This document shows positions 1-12,430 of a stretch of DNA of 64,000 nucleotides, piece by piece. Every line of letters starts with the position of its first letter. Position 1 is the stretch's first letter. Where the stretch lies: positions 23,870,959 to 23,934,958 of the forward strand of contig NC_084812.1 of NCBI RefSeq assembly GCF_963583255.1. The letters run 5' to 3'. This stretch comes from Pyrus communis (taxonomy: Eukaryota > Streptophyta > Magnoliopsida > Rosales > Rosaceae). The notes beneath the pieces are model-generated. The model had not been told where the DNA came from and did no database searches. It was given only the letters and a program-made list of their open reading frames with translations. Made by a program: the position numbers and the translations under genes.

Positions 1-11
1 TTGATGGTACT

Positions 12-908
12 TTGGTGTGCCCTCCAAAAAACTTGCCTGGTGCTACCACTGTCAATCCTACATACAGTGCGTGGATTCAACAAGATCAAATGATCTTGAG
101 TTGGATAAATGGCTCATTGACAGCGTCTGTTTTAGCTACTGTGGCAAGCAAGAAAACTGCGCGTGCCACTTGGGAAGCTTTAGAGCAAAGGTATGCCTCC
201 ACTTCTCAGAACAGAATTTTGTTCCTGCGGAATGAGTTGCTGCAGACAAAGAAAGGTAATCTTTCTGTTGCGGATTACCTGGATCGCATGAATGCGATTG
301 CTGATAATCTTGCTCTCGCGGGTCAACCGGTCAGTGATGATGAACTCGTGCAGATTGTGTTGAACAATCTAGGACCTGCATTTGAGATGACAGTAAGTGC
401 TGCTCAAGCTAGGGATACCCCGATCACCTATCCCACCCTTGAGGCACTTCTGTTGACAACTGAACGACGAATGGTGGATCAGAATAATTCCTTGGCTGAA
501 CCTGCACCTGTCAACGCCTTCGTTGCCACTAGAGGACGTGGCGGTGGACGATCGCGTGGGAATGGAAGAGGAATGTCTTCCTTCACCCGTGCTTCTCCGT
601 CAAATCAGCGTGGCAACAATCCTCGCAATCCCACCAATCAGCGCAACCAGCAGTTTAATGGTGAGAAATCCTCGTTTTCTGGTGAGCGTATTATTTGCCA
701 AATATGTGGCAAACCAGGTCATCCTGCGCTTGATTGCTTCCAAAGGATGAATTCTGCTTATGAAGGTCGGATTCCTGCTCACAAACTCACAGCCATGTCC
801 TCCTCGCCTATTACTCTCAACAAGCAATCCAATGGTACCTGGCTGTTAGACAGTGGTGCGAATGCACATGTCACTCCTGACCTTCAAAATTTGGTTAATC
901 CCAAATAG
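12..908 (+). pseudogene. copia gag and start of protease
   Basis: A gag capsid-like region (UBN2 type) is followed by an Arg/Gly-rich stretch, then a CCHC zinc knuckle (CQICGKPGHPALDC, spacing C-X2-C-X4-H-X4-C) that binds RNA. The aspartic protease active-site motif D-S-G-A follows near residue 280. The ORF ends at a TAG at 906-908, just after the protease motif. The same frame stays open beyond it, so this is a nonsense mutation inside the polyprotein and not a natural gag end. The true start of gag may lie before the window. Confidence 0.88.
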
Positions 909-2592
909 TACACTGGTAATGAAACTATTGGGGGTGTAGGTAATGATTCTGGCATCACTATTTCTCATTTTGGTTTCCAACAACTAAATACTAAAGCTTG
1001 TTCTTTTGATTTGAATGACGTTCTTCACTGCCCAACTGCTTCTCAAAACATCATATCTGCTCATAGGTTTACTTTAGACAACAATTGCTACCTGCTAATC
1101 TTCCCATATTTTTTTCTTGTTAAGGACCTCAAGACTTGGAAGACGCTTTTCCGAGGGAGATGTGAGAATAGGTTATACCCATTTCCAAATGGCAGTGGAC
1201 GGTTCCAGTCTTCAATGTCAGCTTTGGTAGGGGTACGGTGTTCAGTGCAAAAATGGCATGCTAGACTTAGTCATCCTGCCAACTCAATAATTAAGTTTTT
1301 AATTTCCAATAAACTAGTACCACTTCATGGTCCTCCTCATGTAAGCTTTTGTGAGTCATGTCCCTTAGGAAAGAGTAAAAATTTACCTTTCAATTTGTCC
1401 GAGTCTGTTTCTACATCTCCATTGGAACTTTTGCACTCTGATGTCTGGTCTTCTCCCGTTATTTCTAATGAAAATTTTCGTTACTATGTGTTGTTTGTGG
1501 ATGACTACTCTAGGTATTCTTGGATTTTTCCCATGAAAAATAAAAGTGAAGTTTTTGAGATATTTGTAAAATTTAAAGTCACTATCGAGAACATGTTTAA
1601 TCTTGCCATTAAAACCTTTCAATGTGATGAAGGGGGGGGAATATAAAAGTCGTGCTTTTCAACAGTTTCTTTCTGACAGTGGGATTTCACAACGTTTTTC
1701 CTGCCCAAAACATCCTGAACAAAATGGACTTGCAGAAAGGAAACATCGCCATATTGTTGAAACCAGTATAGTTATGCTTTCTCAATCTCACGTTCCTAAT
1801 CAGTTTTGGTTTGATGCTTGTTCTACCGCTACGTACCTGATAAATCGCATGCCAACAAAACTTTTATCCAATATGTCACCTTATGAGAAGTTGTTCAAAA
1901 GAGTTCCAAAGTATGACATGTTGAAAGTGTTTGGTTGTCGATGTTTTCCATGGTTAGTCCCATACACACAACATAAACTGCAACCAAAATCAAAAGCTTG
2001 TGTTTTCTTAGGTTATTCACTGAATCACCAAGGCTACAAATGTTTGGAATTGTCCACAAGACGAATTTACTTGTCTCGCCATGTCCTATTCGATGAGGAC
2101 TCTTTCCCTTTTAAGGGACTCACATCTACCTCAGAAAATGTCGTCGATTCAGGTACATTTAACTCTCCCGTGGTATTATTTAATTTTGATGATATTAGCA
2201 CGTCTCCTTTATCTCACTCACCTAATTTACCTGCTATTCCTCTCCGTCAAAATTGTCCTTCTAATGAAATTCTTTCCTTACCCTCCACTGCACCGTCTGA
2301 ACCTGTCCCCAATCCTTCAATTGACTCATCCCGTCCACCCTCTACTACACCTGTGTCGGCCTTACCTCTGTCATCACCCATACCTTCACATGAACAAGCT
2401 GTGGTATCCATGGAATCAGTACAAGTGCTGTCAGAAAATAATGGCCATCGAATGACTACACGATCAAAGTCTGGCATCCAAAAACCTAACCCTAAATATG
2501 CTATGCATGTAACTGTTGACCAGTTTCCAATTGAACCAACTTGTTTCAGTCAAGCTGTCAAGTCTCAGGAATGGAGAAATGCCATGGTATAG
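909..2592 (+). pseudogene. copia GAG-pre-integrase and integrase, frameshifted
   Basis: The zinc-binding HHCC region (WHARLSHP ... CESCPLGK) is followed by the integrase core. The first catalytic Asp is in LHSDVW, the second lies at the poly-G frameshift (CDEGG), and the Glu is in PEQNGLAERKH. The shift in the G8 run at 1632-1639 moves translation from the frame of 1011-1646 into that of 1603-2592. The Pro/Ser-rich linker toward reverse transcriptase spans about 2150-2450. A TAG at 2590-2592 cuts the frame before reverse transcriptase. Confidence 0.88.
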
Positions 2593-4176
2593 GAATTTAA
2601 TGCGCTACAACGATGTGGCACGTGGAGTTTGGTCCCGTTTCATCCAAAGATGAATTTGCTCCCAAATAAATGGGTGTTCAAATTGAAAAGACGTGCAGAT
2701 GGAACAATTGAGCGCTATAAGGCTCGCCTTGTCGCAAATGGTTTTCATCAGAAGGCTGGTGTGGATTATAATGAGACTTTTAGTCCTGTGGTTAAACACA
2801 GCACTATTAGGCTTGTTTTAAGTCTTGCAGTCTCCAAAGGTTGGCAAGTTAGGCAGCTTGACGTCCAAAATGCGTTTCTGCATGGTTTCTTGAACGAAGA
2901 AGTTTACATGCATCAACCGTCGGGTTTTGTTGATCAACAGTTACCCAATCATGTTTGTAAACTTCAACAGAGCATTTACGGTCTTAAACAGGCTCCGAGG
3001 GCATGGTTTCAGAGGTTTTCAGATTTTCTGCTTCAACTTGGTTTTCAGGAATCAACTTGTGATTATAGTTTGTTTGTGTTCAACCAAAAAGGGGTGTATC
3101 TTATCCTGCTCATCTACGTGGATGATATTCTGATTACTGGCAACAGTTATTCTCACATCATTCAGTTAATTCAAAAGCTGGGTACTTTGTTTTCCATGAA
3201 GGATTTGGGACTACTTAATTATTTTTTGGGTGTAGAGGTTAAGTACGATGGAAATCGAATGCATTTGTGCCAATCCAAGTATGCTCTTGACTTATTGTCA
3301 CGCACACATTTCACTGATGCCAAACCGATTTCTACACCCATGTCTTCTGGTCAAAAACTCAGTGCATATGTTGGAGATCCGTTTGATAAACCAGAAATGT
3401 ATCGTAGTGTTGTTGGTGCTCTACAATACTTAACGATAACTCGTCCCGATTTATCTTATGCAGTTAACCAAGTATGCCAGTTTATGCATGCTCCAACAAC
3501 TCTTCACTGGATGGCAGTCAAACGGATTCTACGATACTTAAAGGCGACGCATAGTCATGGTCTCCTTTACAAGCCAGGTACTACCCATCTTTCTGCTTTT
3601 TCAGATGCGGACTATGCTGGGAATCCGGATACTCGGCATTCAACTGGGGGGTTTTGTATTTATCTTGGTTCAAATCTGGTTTCATGGAGTTCAAAAAAAC
3701 AGAAAACTGTTTCTCGATCGAGTGCTGAGGCCGAGTATAGGCAACTTGCCTACACCGCAGCTGAGCTTTCGTGGTTGAGGTCTTTATTTCGGGACTTGCA
3801 GTTACATCTTACTCGACCTCAAATATGGTGTGACAATGTGTCTTCAATTGCTCTTGCTTCCAATCCGGTGTTCCATTCTAGAACCAAACATTTAGAGGTT
3901 GATTATCACTATGTCAGGGAGAAAGTGGTTCGTGGTGAACTGTTGGTTAATTATATTTGTTCACAAGATCAGCTTGCAGATTTATTTACCAAAGGTCTGT
4001 CTTCGTCTCGATTCAATTTGTTGGTGTCCAAGCTTCCAGTTGTTCCTCAACCTGTTAGCTTGCGGGGGGGTGTTAGACGAAGTCAAGCTCAAGCTGTTCT
4101 TGTTAACCCAAGTATTGGAAGAAGGACAGCAGGCCAAGTTGTACAGACAGCACAGCAAGCATTTACTGACTCATGA
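2593..4176 (+). pseudogene. copia reverse transcriptase and RNase H
   Basis: The reverse transcriptase contains the active-site box YVDD (YVDDILITG, around 3115). RNase H follows, with the acidic residue in FSDADYAG and the conserved SSAEAEYR box. The domain itself has no internal stop from 2629 to 4174. Translation ends inside the right LTR (LTR starts at 4071), as in some copia elements. The enzyme is part of an element broken upstream, so it is probably not expressed as a polyprotein. Confidence 0.9.
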
Positions 4177-4500
4177 ACAGTAGGGAAAGGAATGTGCATG
4201 TGCGTGTGTGCTGTCCGAAGTCTTCCCATGCGTGCCTGGTTACTGTTAAAGCTTTTTCCCATGTGTACTGTCAGAAGACAGCAGATGGTGCTGCTGCATG
4301 TGTGTGTGTGTGTTACCTAGTAGTTTAATGTGTAAAGGTGTATAGATGGTGCTGCGGCATGGGTGTGCATACTGTCACCTAGTAGTTTAATCTGTAAAGT
4401 TGTTGTTGTGGTGTATATAACAAAGCCTTCCCGTAAGGCTTGGAATGGAGAGATTTTGAAGTATTATAATTGAGATCAGAAATTATTACAAGCCTCTGCA
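4071..4500 (+). repeat. Right LTR of the copia element
   Basis: It starts TGTTAGACGAAG directly after the purine tract and has a TATA-like GTATATAAC near 4412. The 3' boundary is set at the TGCA ending at 4500, but a few bases further right is also possible. The left LTR is outside the window, so target duplication and LTR divergence cannot be read. Two related sub-blocks sit inside it, around 4284-4335 and 4345-4398, sharing a cctagtagtttaat motif. Confidence 0.65.
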
Positions 4501-5397
4501 GTATGACTCTTAGCAGTGTATGAAGAATCTGGCACCCTTGGATAGTGGTGGATTGCCCTATGAGTGGTTTGCCTTTTAATTTACTATGTTTTTTATTGAT
4601 TTCTAGGACTTTAGTAGCTTGCTCGTCGTTATCTTGTGGAATCTAGTCGTTCTTTTAGGCTTTTCAATTAATCTTCAGACCCCTGAATTGGATTTTCTTT
4701 CCCTTGCTCTCTCTTGCTCTCTTTACTCGTTCCGCTCCTAAAGTTCCGCTACGGGATGCATGTTAATGATTTGCATACTCTCATTGATGGTAAAGAATGG
4801 GCTGCAATGCTATAACACAACATCCTTGATTCTTCCATTGTTTATATTGAGGAAACTGTGGTGCCTCAAATATTTATTTGTACATATTATTTGCAAATCT
4901 TTATATTTCTTAAAGGGATCTGGATTGAAGGATTTAGAAGTAGGGATTTTTTATTTTTAAAGTTGCCAATCCAAATATCAGATATATTTGTGCTGCATTA
5001 GAAACTAATATCGAATATCGTGCTCGGAGTCGAAGGTACCAGTTTAGTTAGACGGTACAAGCACTTGCACCCGCGCCCACCAAGGTTTAATGGGTAGGGT
5101 CCTGTGTGTACCCGTTCCTGCGATTATTTTGCCCATCCCTAATTCTCTTAAGAGGAGCTTCACTCTTTGCTCTCAGGGGTTTTGCGTTGGAATCTTCTCT
5201 GGTGGAAAAATGTTTCCAACATATAATGATGCATGCATAGACCTAAGGTTGTTTAACCAATTCAGAAAGTCACTTGATCAGTTTATCCTGTATATATGAG
5301 GAAGATTGTGCATGATATTGACAAACTTCGGTGTTGGACAGTACTTCATTTGATCAACAACGCTTATTTGCATATCTCCTTTGCGAATAAAGTCTGG

Positions 5398-5434
<37 letters not shown>

Positions 5435-5815
5435 TTGCATAACATCCCTCGGCCATCTTTCTAAGCCAACTTATTTGATTGTTTTTAAATCATTAACCCA
5501 CAACAGGTGCCTAATGAGGAATAGCAAAGCATATAGGCTATTGGAAATAATAAAATAGCATGAGGAAGAAAAAGATGGCCTAATTAAGAACAGGGAGAAG
5601 CATAATGTGTTGAAAAAACAAGTACAGAAATCATAAATGAAAATTTATTACTTTGCTATGGGAATAACTCTGATTACTACTACAAACTTTCTTTTTATTT
5701 GAGTGAATCAATCTACTGTAAACTACGATGGGAGATTCAAACTTGGCTGTATAAGGGGAGGCACAAACTTCTACCCAACCTGACTATGCCCAGACGTAAC
5801 GCAGACTAACAAGTG
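4501..5815. other. Intergenic, with A32 tract and hAT-like end
   Basis: I see no convincing gene. A run of about 32 A (5399-5430) lies roughly ten bases after an AATAAA at 5384-5389, as at the end of a retroposed transcript. The 10-mer GATTTGCATA occurs right after the A tract and at about 4778-4787, a possible target duplication. At 5130-5141 the sequence ends TTGCCCATCCCTA, the reverse of a hAT-type terminus, preceded by GC-rich subterminal sequence. Both assignments are tentative. Confidence 0.4.
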
Positions 5816-8147
5816 CTACATTATTTCATTAGCATCTTGGATTAAACTTTGTGACTCTTCGACTTCATCTTTCGATGGTCCTGATGACCATGTTGTTTCT
5901 GAATCATCTTCATCATCCAGTACCGGTTTCTCTTGTGGGTATAGGAAAGGCTTTGGAGGCATTTCAAGACACCCAATTTCTCCTTCGAGCATCTCTACTA
6001 CTTTGTTCATTGAAGCAGGACGGTCACTAGGCTTCATTTGGATGCACCATAGAGCAACAATAAGCATCTTCTTTGTTATTTCATTTTCTTCTTCCGTGGC
6101 ACCTTCGCTTTCTATGTCATTTCCTTCGCTGAATTGGTCATAAACCCATGACGGAAAGTAAATTTGGCTTGAATGTGCTGCAACGTTCAGGTTCTTTCTT
6201 TTGCCTGCAATTTCCATCAGTAGCATTCCAAAACTATAGATGTCTGCTTTGTTAGACACACCTCCAATATTTTTGTAGAATAACTCAGGAGCTATGTATC
6301 CAATAGTTCCTCTTGCTGCGGTCAACGTTAAGCTGCTATCATCTGCTGGACAGAGTCTAGCTAGGCCAAAATCAGAAACCTTTGGAACATAATTGTCATT
6401 GAGAAGAATGTTGTGAGGCTTGATATCAAAGTGCAAAATCTTCATGTCACATCCTTGATGTAGATAATCGATACCACGAGCCACACCAAGTGAAATTTCA
6501 AAAGCTCTCTTGCAACGCAAGGAGATGAGTCCTTCTTTCGGAAATATGTGCTTATCAAGAGATCCATTTGACATGAACTCGTACACAAGAGCACGCTTTG
6601 ATCCCTCAGCACAGTAGCCAATTAGTTGCACCACATTGACATGATGAATCCTTCCAATGGTACCAACTTCATTGATAAAATCTTGTCCATTAGCTTTGGA
6701 CTTACCCAGCATCTTAATCGCCACAAACCGGCCACTCCGAAGTTTCCCCTTGTAGACAGAGCCATAACCTCCTTCGCCCAATTTGTCCTTGAATCCTCTG
6801 GTCATTTTCTTGATGTCAGAGTAGGAGTACCTTATTGGCATGAGGTTGTTGTGACTTTGTAAGAATTCTTCAATAAGGACATACATTGATAAGTGCCGCC
6901 TTTTCCATTTATAGATTAAGAGCACAATAACACACGGAACGCCGAATACAACTCTTGCTCCAAAAACCAATATAACTGTAATGGAAATAAATCAAATAAG
7001 AATCAAAGGGGAATATTTCGAAATTGCATTCAACCATCTCAAATGGAAAATTCCTTTTGCATTTAAAAATAAAGACTAGAAATACTTACAAATGGGTCCA
7101 AGCGCAATAGAGAAACCTGCAAGAAACAAATTTAAATAAGTAGAGAGATAATTTGGAAGGGTTCACTGATAGTAAAGAGTGAAAATTATAAAATTTCTCA
7201 CGTAGTAGGTAGCCGTAAACGATCAGCTGCATGATGCCTGCATCATCCAAGAAAACAAAAAGTATCGTTCATGTGAAGAATATAGACATGAAAAAAAAAA
7301 TTAGCAAACCGGACAAGGAGAATGACTTTTCCAAAAATAAGAAAGAACGTACTGTTATAACTACAAGCTGCTTTCTTTGTGTTGTAGTCGATGTAGCAAC
7401 TACTCCAATGATATCTGTTTTTGCTCTGCAACCATGAAAGTTCAAATCCATAGACTAGCTCTTTGTGGATGTCTACATAGGAGACATTCTTATCCTTTGC
7501 ACCAGGCCACGATGTCGCAACTGTAAGATCTATTCGGCACAAATCCCTCATATCTGAGGCATTTAAATGACCAATCTTAACAAAAACATGCCCATTTGAG
7601 CTACTCATAAGACTAGTGCAAGGAGCTGTATCCACATAGAGCGGAGATTTACTTGGGTTTCACAGGTCATGAAAATTATACTCTTCGATAATTCTTTGCA
7701 ATCTCTTTGATCAAAGAGATAAGGGAACCATTTTCTTGTTTTACCTGTGATTTGACAAAGGCTATATGGATGATATCCAGTAATTCGGTTATTATATTCT
7801 GTCAATGAATGATGGGGCATTGAAGAGCAGTCATCCTCACGAAGATTGACGTCCACAATTCGGATTGTGTAGTTATCATAATTGATTGCCTGGACATAGT
7901 ATTTTCCTGAATACAAGTACAATACTGTTCGATTATTCTCACAAGACAGGTTATACCTTTGGTCACCACAGTTGTCCGGGTCATGTTTCAGTCGGAAAGG
8001 GTATCTTATGTTGGGGATGATTCCACAGGAAGAAGGTACACAGTGATGACGATCATCCTTTGCACTGCAAACTACACAGAAAAAGCCAACAACTAGAAAT
8101 ACTGTGAATAAACTAGATATAAAGGGTAGCATTCTTATGGCAGCCAT
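5816..8147 (-). CDS. LRK10L-type receptor-like kinase, one frameshift
   Basis: Single-pass plasma-membrane receptor kinase of the LRK10L (rust-resistance kinase Lr10-like) family. Exons on the minus strand: 8147-7353, 7237-7202, 7116-7090, 6975-5816. Exon 1 has a signal peptide (about residues 1-29) and a GUB_WAK Cys-rich domain (CVPSSCG ... YPFRL ... LSC). The mini-exons and start of exon 4 encode the TM segment. The kinase has [13 protein letters not shown], a non-RD loop [11 protein letters not shown] and the GTIGYIAPE activation segment. Exon lengths sum to 2018, one short of a multiple of three. Reading-frame comparison places a one-base loss at about 7643-7657 in the ectodomain, giving premature termination at 7605. 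This is either a recent pseudogene or a sequence error. A TATA-like TTATAAG lies about 90 bp upstream. Confidence 0.85.
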
Positions 8148-8736
8148 GGTGAGAGAGAGGAAACCGGAGGTTTCAAATGCTAATAGCTTCCTCAGTTTGT
8201 GGTTAGGAGTAGATGATTGTGAACTTCATTAACTACTTATAAGCACATGCAAGACCCTCCTTTCCTCGATGTGAGATTCATTTCTGATGTGGAATTGAGG
8301 GCCATTGACCCTCTCTTCAGTTCATGAGCACAAGGCAGGCTACCAGAGGACGTGCCGAAGATATATAAAATATAAAGTAGAAACTTCATCGAAATTACAA
8401 TAATCCAAATTTACTAAGTCAAAAACACATACTATATTAAATATCGGTCTAGACGTGAAGTAGTGAGTAAAATAGACAAAAGGATTGTTCCTTACTTTTG
8501 CGAAAGGGTACAACGAATTAGTGAATAAAATACACAAAATGATGCATTTTGGTGTGGAAAGTCAGGAAGGGAAGAACTCTTCTGGGGAAATGTATTTTGA
8601 TGTGGACAGCCAGCAGTTCAGTCGTAACTGCTGAAAAGTCTGCAAATGGAAGAAGAATTCTTCTGGGGAAATGTAGGAAAACTCTTCCAGGGAAGCCAAG
8701 ACCATACATTTTATTTTAGGTAGATTTTGGGAGAGT
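8148..8736. promoter_or_regulatory. Shared divergent promoter of the two LRK10L genes
   Basis: The 589 bp between the two start codons must serve both genes. A TATA-like TTATAAG at 8237-8243 fits the minus-strand gene. The plus-side half holds imperfect duplicates: a block with gtgaataaaatacac is seen near 8463 and 8519, a block with ttttgatgtgga near 8536 and 8594, and a block with cttctggggaaatgta near 8577 and 8659. I recognise no specific factor site. Confidence 0.5.
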
Positions 8737-10903
8737 ATGAGAAATTCTGGTGTAAACTCAAACATGACAATCCCTTTCTTCATCCTGTTGTTCACGGTAG
8801 GTCTCATTATTAACCTTGGAGCATGCCAAAATGAGTGCACAGAAGCACAATGCGGACACCATGGTCCGCCTATCCGATTTCCATTTCGACTCAAAGACAA
8901 ACAGCCAAGCCACTGTGGCTATCCTGGATTTGATTTATCCTGCGATCGAAGCAACAGCACGGTGCTTGAGCTGCCAGTTTCCGTTACGCTCTTCGTCACT
9001 AGTATCAACTACAAATCTCAGGTGATTCAAGTATTTGATCCAGATCATTGTGTTCCTAGATACCTTCCGAAACTTAATTTATCTTCCTCTGCTTTCATAT
9101 TCCAAGAGCCGTACCTGTTTGACTATACCTTATTTAATTGTTCACCAGCAAAAAGTGATCTATATTATGATTCAATCCCTTGCCTTAGTGGGACTAGCCA
9201 TCACATATTTTCTGTACCTTCAGATAGTTTCGTTGACAGTCTTCCCCTTACATCTTGTACCAAGTTGTACAACTTTCCATTCAGTGTTCCATATGATATA
9301 TTCGAACCAAATTATTTTCTTCGTTTGGAATGGTCCAAACCAACATGTAACCGATGTGAAAGGAGAGGTAAAGGATGTAGACTGAAGAACAACAATCGCA
9401 CCAACTCCGAAACTGAATGCTTCAATGTAAAGCAAAACGGTATGGTCTTTCATCCGCTTCATGTTTTTACTGCTTCTTCACATTTTTGATGCATTAATCA
9501 TGCAGTAGTTAGTCAGACACCGCCCCTTTGCTCCCGCTGCTGAATCTCCGCATTTATAAAATGTTCCTTTTGCAATTAAGAACTTGAGAATGTTCTGTAA
9601 ACAAATATGTAATGATTTAATGATTTGGTACACATGAAGAACTAATGGGATTGTAATCTTTCTACAGGAACTGTGAAAAAACTAGTTGTTACAGGTTCGT
9701 TCTACATGCATTCACCATAAAGATTTTTATTTTTCCTTTTTAAATTTCGAAGTTAGGTGTAGAGGTTCTTAATTGAACTTAAAATATGCAGGTGCAGTCC
9801 TTGGTTCATTTTCACTTGTGCTGATACTTGTCGGACTCCATCGTGTATATACTTTTGACCGAAAAGAAAAGGAGCGGCAAACCATGATCGAAGAATTTTT
9901 GGAAAACTACAGAGCTCTCAGGCCTACAAGGTACTCATATGCAGATGTCAAGCGGATTACAAATAAATTTAGAGACAAGTTGGGACAGGGAACATTTGGA
10001 ACAGTGTTCAAAGGAAAGCTTTCGAGTGAGATCTTTGTTGCTGTAAAGATGCTCAACAATTCCAAAGGAAATGGAGAAGAGTTTATCAATGAAGTGGGAA
10101 CATTAGGTCAGATCCACCATGTTAACGTGGTTCGCTTGGTTGGATATTGTGCTGATGGATTTAGGCGAGCCTTAGTTTATGAATTTGCACCAAACGGTTC
10201 ACTGCAAAATTTCATATCGTCAGCAGACAGCAAGAACTATTTCCTTGGTTGGGAGAAGCTGCAACATATTACACTCAGCATAGCCAAAGGAATTGAGTAT
10301 CTTCACCACGGATGTGACCAACGAATCCTTCATTTCGATATCAAACCTCACAATGTACTCTTAGATGACAAGTTCAACCCAAAAATCTCGGATTTTGGTC
10401 TTGCCAAGTTGTGCTCCAAGGACCAAAGCGCAGTTTCCATGACAACTGCTAGGGGTACCATGGGTTACATTGCACCGGAAGTGTTCTCAACGAACTTTGG
10501 TACTGTGTCTTACAAGTCGGATGTTTACAGTTTCGGAATGTTGTTACTTGAAATGGTTGGGGGCAAGAAAAATGTTCAAGTCCCACAGGAGAATGCCGGG
10601 CAAGTTTATTTCCCCGAATGGATCTATAATCTTCTGGAACAAGGGGATGACATACGTATCCATGTTGAGGGAGAGAATGATGCTAAAATTGCCACAAAAC
10701 TTGCAATTGTGGGGTTATGGTGCATCCAATGGTATCCAGTAGACCGTCCCTCAATGAAAGCTGTCGTTCAAATGTTGGAAGGAGAAGATAATGTAAAATT
10801 GCCTCCTAATCCTTTCTCCCCCGCTGGTTCAGTAAGGAACGGTATTACTATGCTTGCAAAACGCCATCGCCAAGAGTTACCAATCATCTCCGAATTAGAA
10901 TGA
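8737..10903 (+). CDS. LRK10L-type receptor-like kinase, intact
   Basis: Plasma-membrane receptor kinase, 613 aa, exons 8737-9439, 9668-9694, 9792-10903 (1842 nt, in phase). Signal peptide at about residues 1-30; a second Met at codon 11 is an alternative start. The ectodomain has a GUB_WAK domain (CGHHGPPIRFPFRL ... LSC) and a WAK-associated C-terminal Cys-rich domain (CNRCERRGKGC). TM about 245-262. Kinase: P-loop LGQGTFGTV (307-315), Lys329, catalytic loop HFDIKPHN with Phe in place of Arg (non-RD, 424-431), DFG 444-446, GTMGYIAPE. It is the head-to-head paralogue of the minus-strand gene and lacks that gene's frameshift. Family members act in defence and stress signalling; the ligand is unknown. 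Confidence 0.93.
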
Positions 10904-12430
10904 CTGGAAATGATTGATCATAATTGCCGCTGTGCTGCAACTTGTAATCATATTAAATAAATTAGAGTGTTGAGAATAAATTGGTGAGAACATAGACTCA
11001 AATTTGGAGGTCAAAAATATCGAAAATCAGTGTGTTTGTGTAATACATCTATCCTATCTCTTAGTTATTGCTGCATTCAGTTTTCTCTTGCTTATATATG
11101 TTGCATTCATAGCCCGATTGCTTATATTGCTTACGAATTCATCCTAGTTTACATTCATTTTTGTATCTGTAAAACGAAAACAACTGTTTTGTAAAACGCT
11201 ACGAAACAAGCTCTAATGCATGCATGGATTACAATTTATACTCGCCACACGATTACGAAGAAGGCTCACAATTATTGATGACAATCCTGCTGTAAAGGGT
11301 AGTACTCATCTCGCAACCACTATAAGGAACGGAGTATTCGACATCCATAGAAATAGCTTTCCTTAGTCCCACACGTTTACGTTGACTTATGGTGAGGAGC
11401 AGATGATTGTGAATTTCAAGTATTTTTATGCCAAAATGAACAGCCAACTCATACCAGATTCCCTCCTGGATTCACAGCTCGAGGTCTGATTCGATCGTTG
11501 TCGTGCCGAGGTTGAAGAGCGAAGATTGAAATGGCGAAGTTCGGAGTGTGATTGGGAGACAGTGATAAGGGTGTTATTGGAATGTAGAAAGTTTCATTAT
11601 ACATTTGCTCTGCATGTTTTGAAAAAGGATAATATTAAGTGTACCAAGTTTTTTTAACTAAATTTGCAAATCAAATATTTTGGTTGTTAATGATTGAATT
11701 ATTATTTAAGCATTGATTTATGTGTTTATTTACTATTAGTTACACATCATTTGATTTGTAAATTTAATTTAAAATTTTGATTTCCCTAGCATATTTAAAA
11801 AAAAAAAAAAAGAACTGAAGCGGCTGCTTTGACTGTTCTACTTCATTCACCAAAACTTCCTAAAAATAATCAATTTTGTTAAGTTTACTAACCACCTTAA
11901 ACATAAAAAATTATAAAATAAACTGATTTTTCCACAATTCCAAATCAGTACTTAATCATGGTTGTCCAAGTCAATGCCGGAGCTTGCTAATGCCAGAAGA
12001 GTCAACTGACCCTCGTCACTCCTCTTAAATATATATGTAGAGAGGGAGAAATTTTTCATTATGATCAAAACACGGGAGATACACTACGTGTTTTTATAGA
12101 AGTGATGAGAAATTTTTATTTTTTTAAGTTATTAACTTTTTAACACATATATCTCACCATTTGTATAATAACACATAATGCATTATCCTATGTACCAATC
12201 ACATTGAAAAATCTCTCCATATGAGGGTCTACTAACCAATTACATTTAATTTGCTGAGCTATTTGGTGACTTTTCCCCCTCTAATTTTGGTCCATCTAGA
12301 ATTTATTTAATTTCATATTTGTTTGATTTTGTCAAATACTTTAAATCAACATCTACATCACAATTAAAATTATAAATATTTCAAGACGATATTGTTTTTT
12401 AGTAAGGGGGGACAATTGGGGCAACACACG
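10904..12430. other. Intergenic, no gene seen
   Basis: AT-rich DNA. A short stretch at about 11395-11420 resembles the upstream region of the minus-strand LRK10L gene (shared agatgattgtgaa), perhaps duplication debris. Nothing else is supportable. Confidence 0.4.

Larger units (their letters stand above)
1..4500 (+). mobile_element. Ty1/copia LTR retrotransposon, 3' portion, decayed
   Basis: The domain order gag, protease, integrase, reverse transcriptase, RNase H is that of Ty1/copia elements. The left LTR and start of gag lie outside the window. The right LTR begins at 4071, just after a purine tract at 4062-4070. The coding frame is broken three times: an in-frame TAG at 906-908, a one-base shift in a run of eight G at 1632-1639, and an in-frame TAG at 2590-2592. 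Either side of each lesion the frame is otherwise open, so decay is modest. The element cannot make its own polyprotein. Confidence 0.93.
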
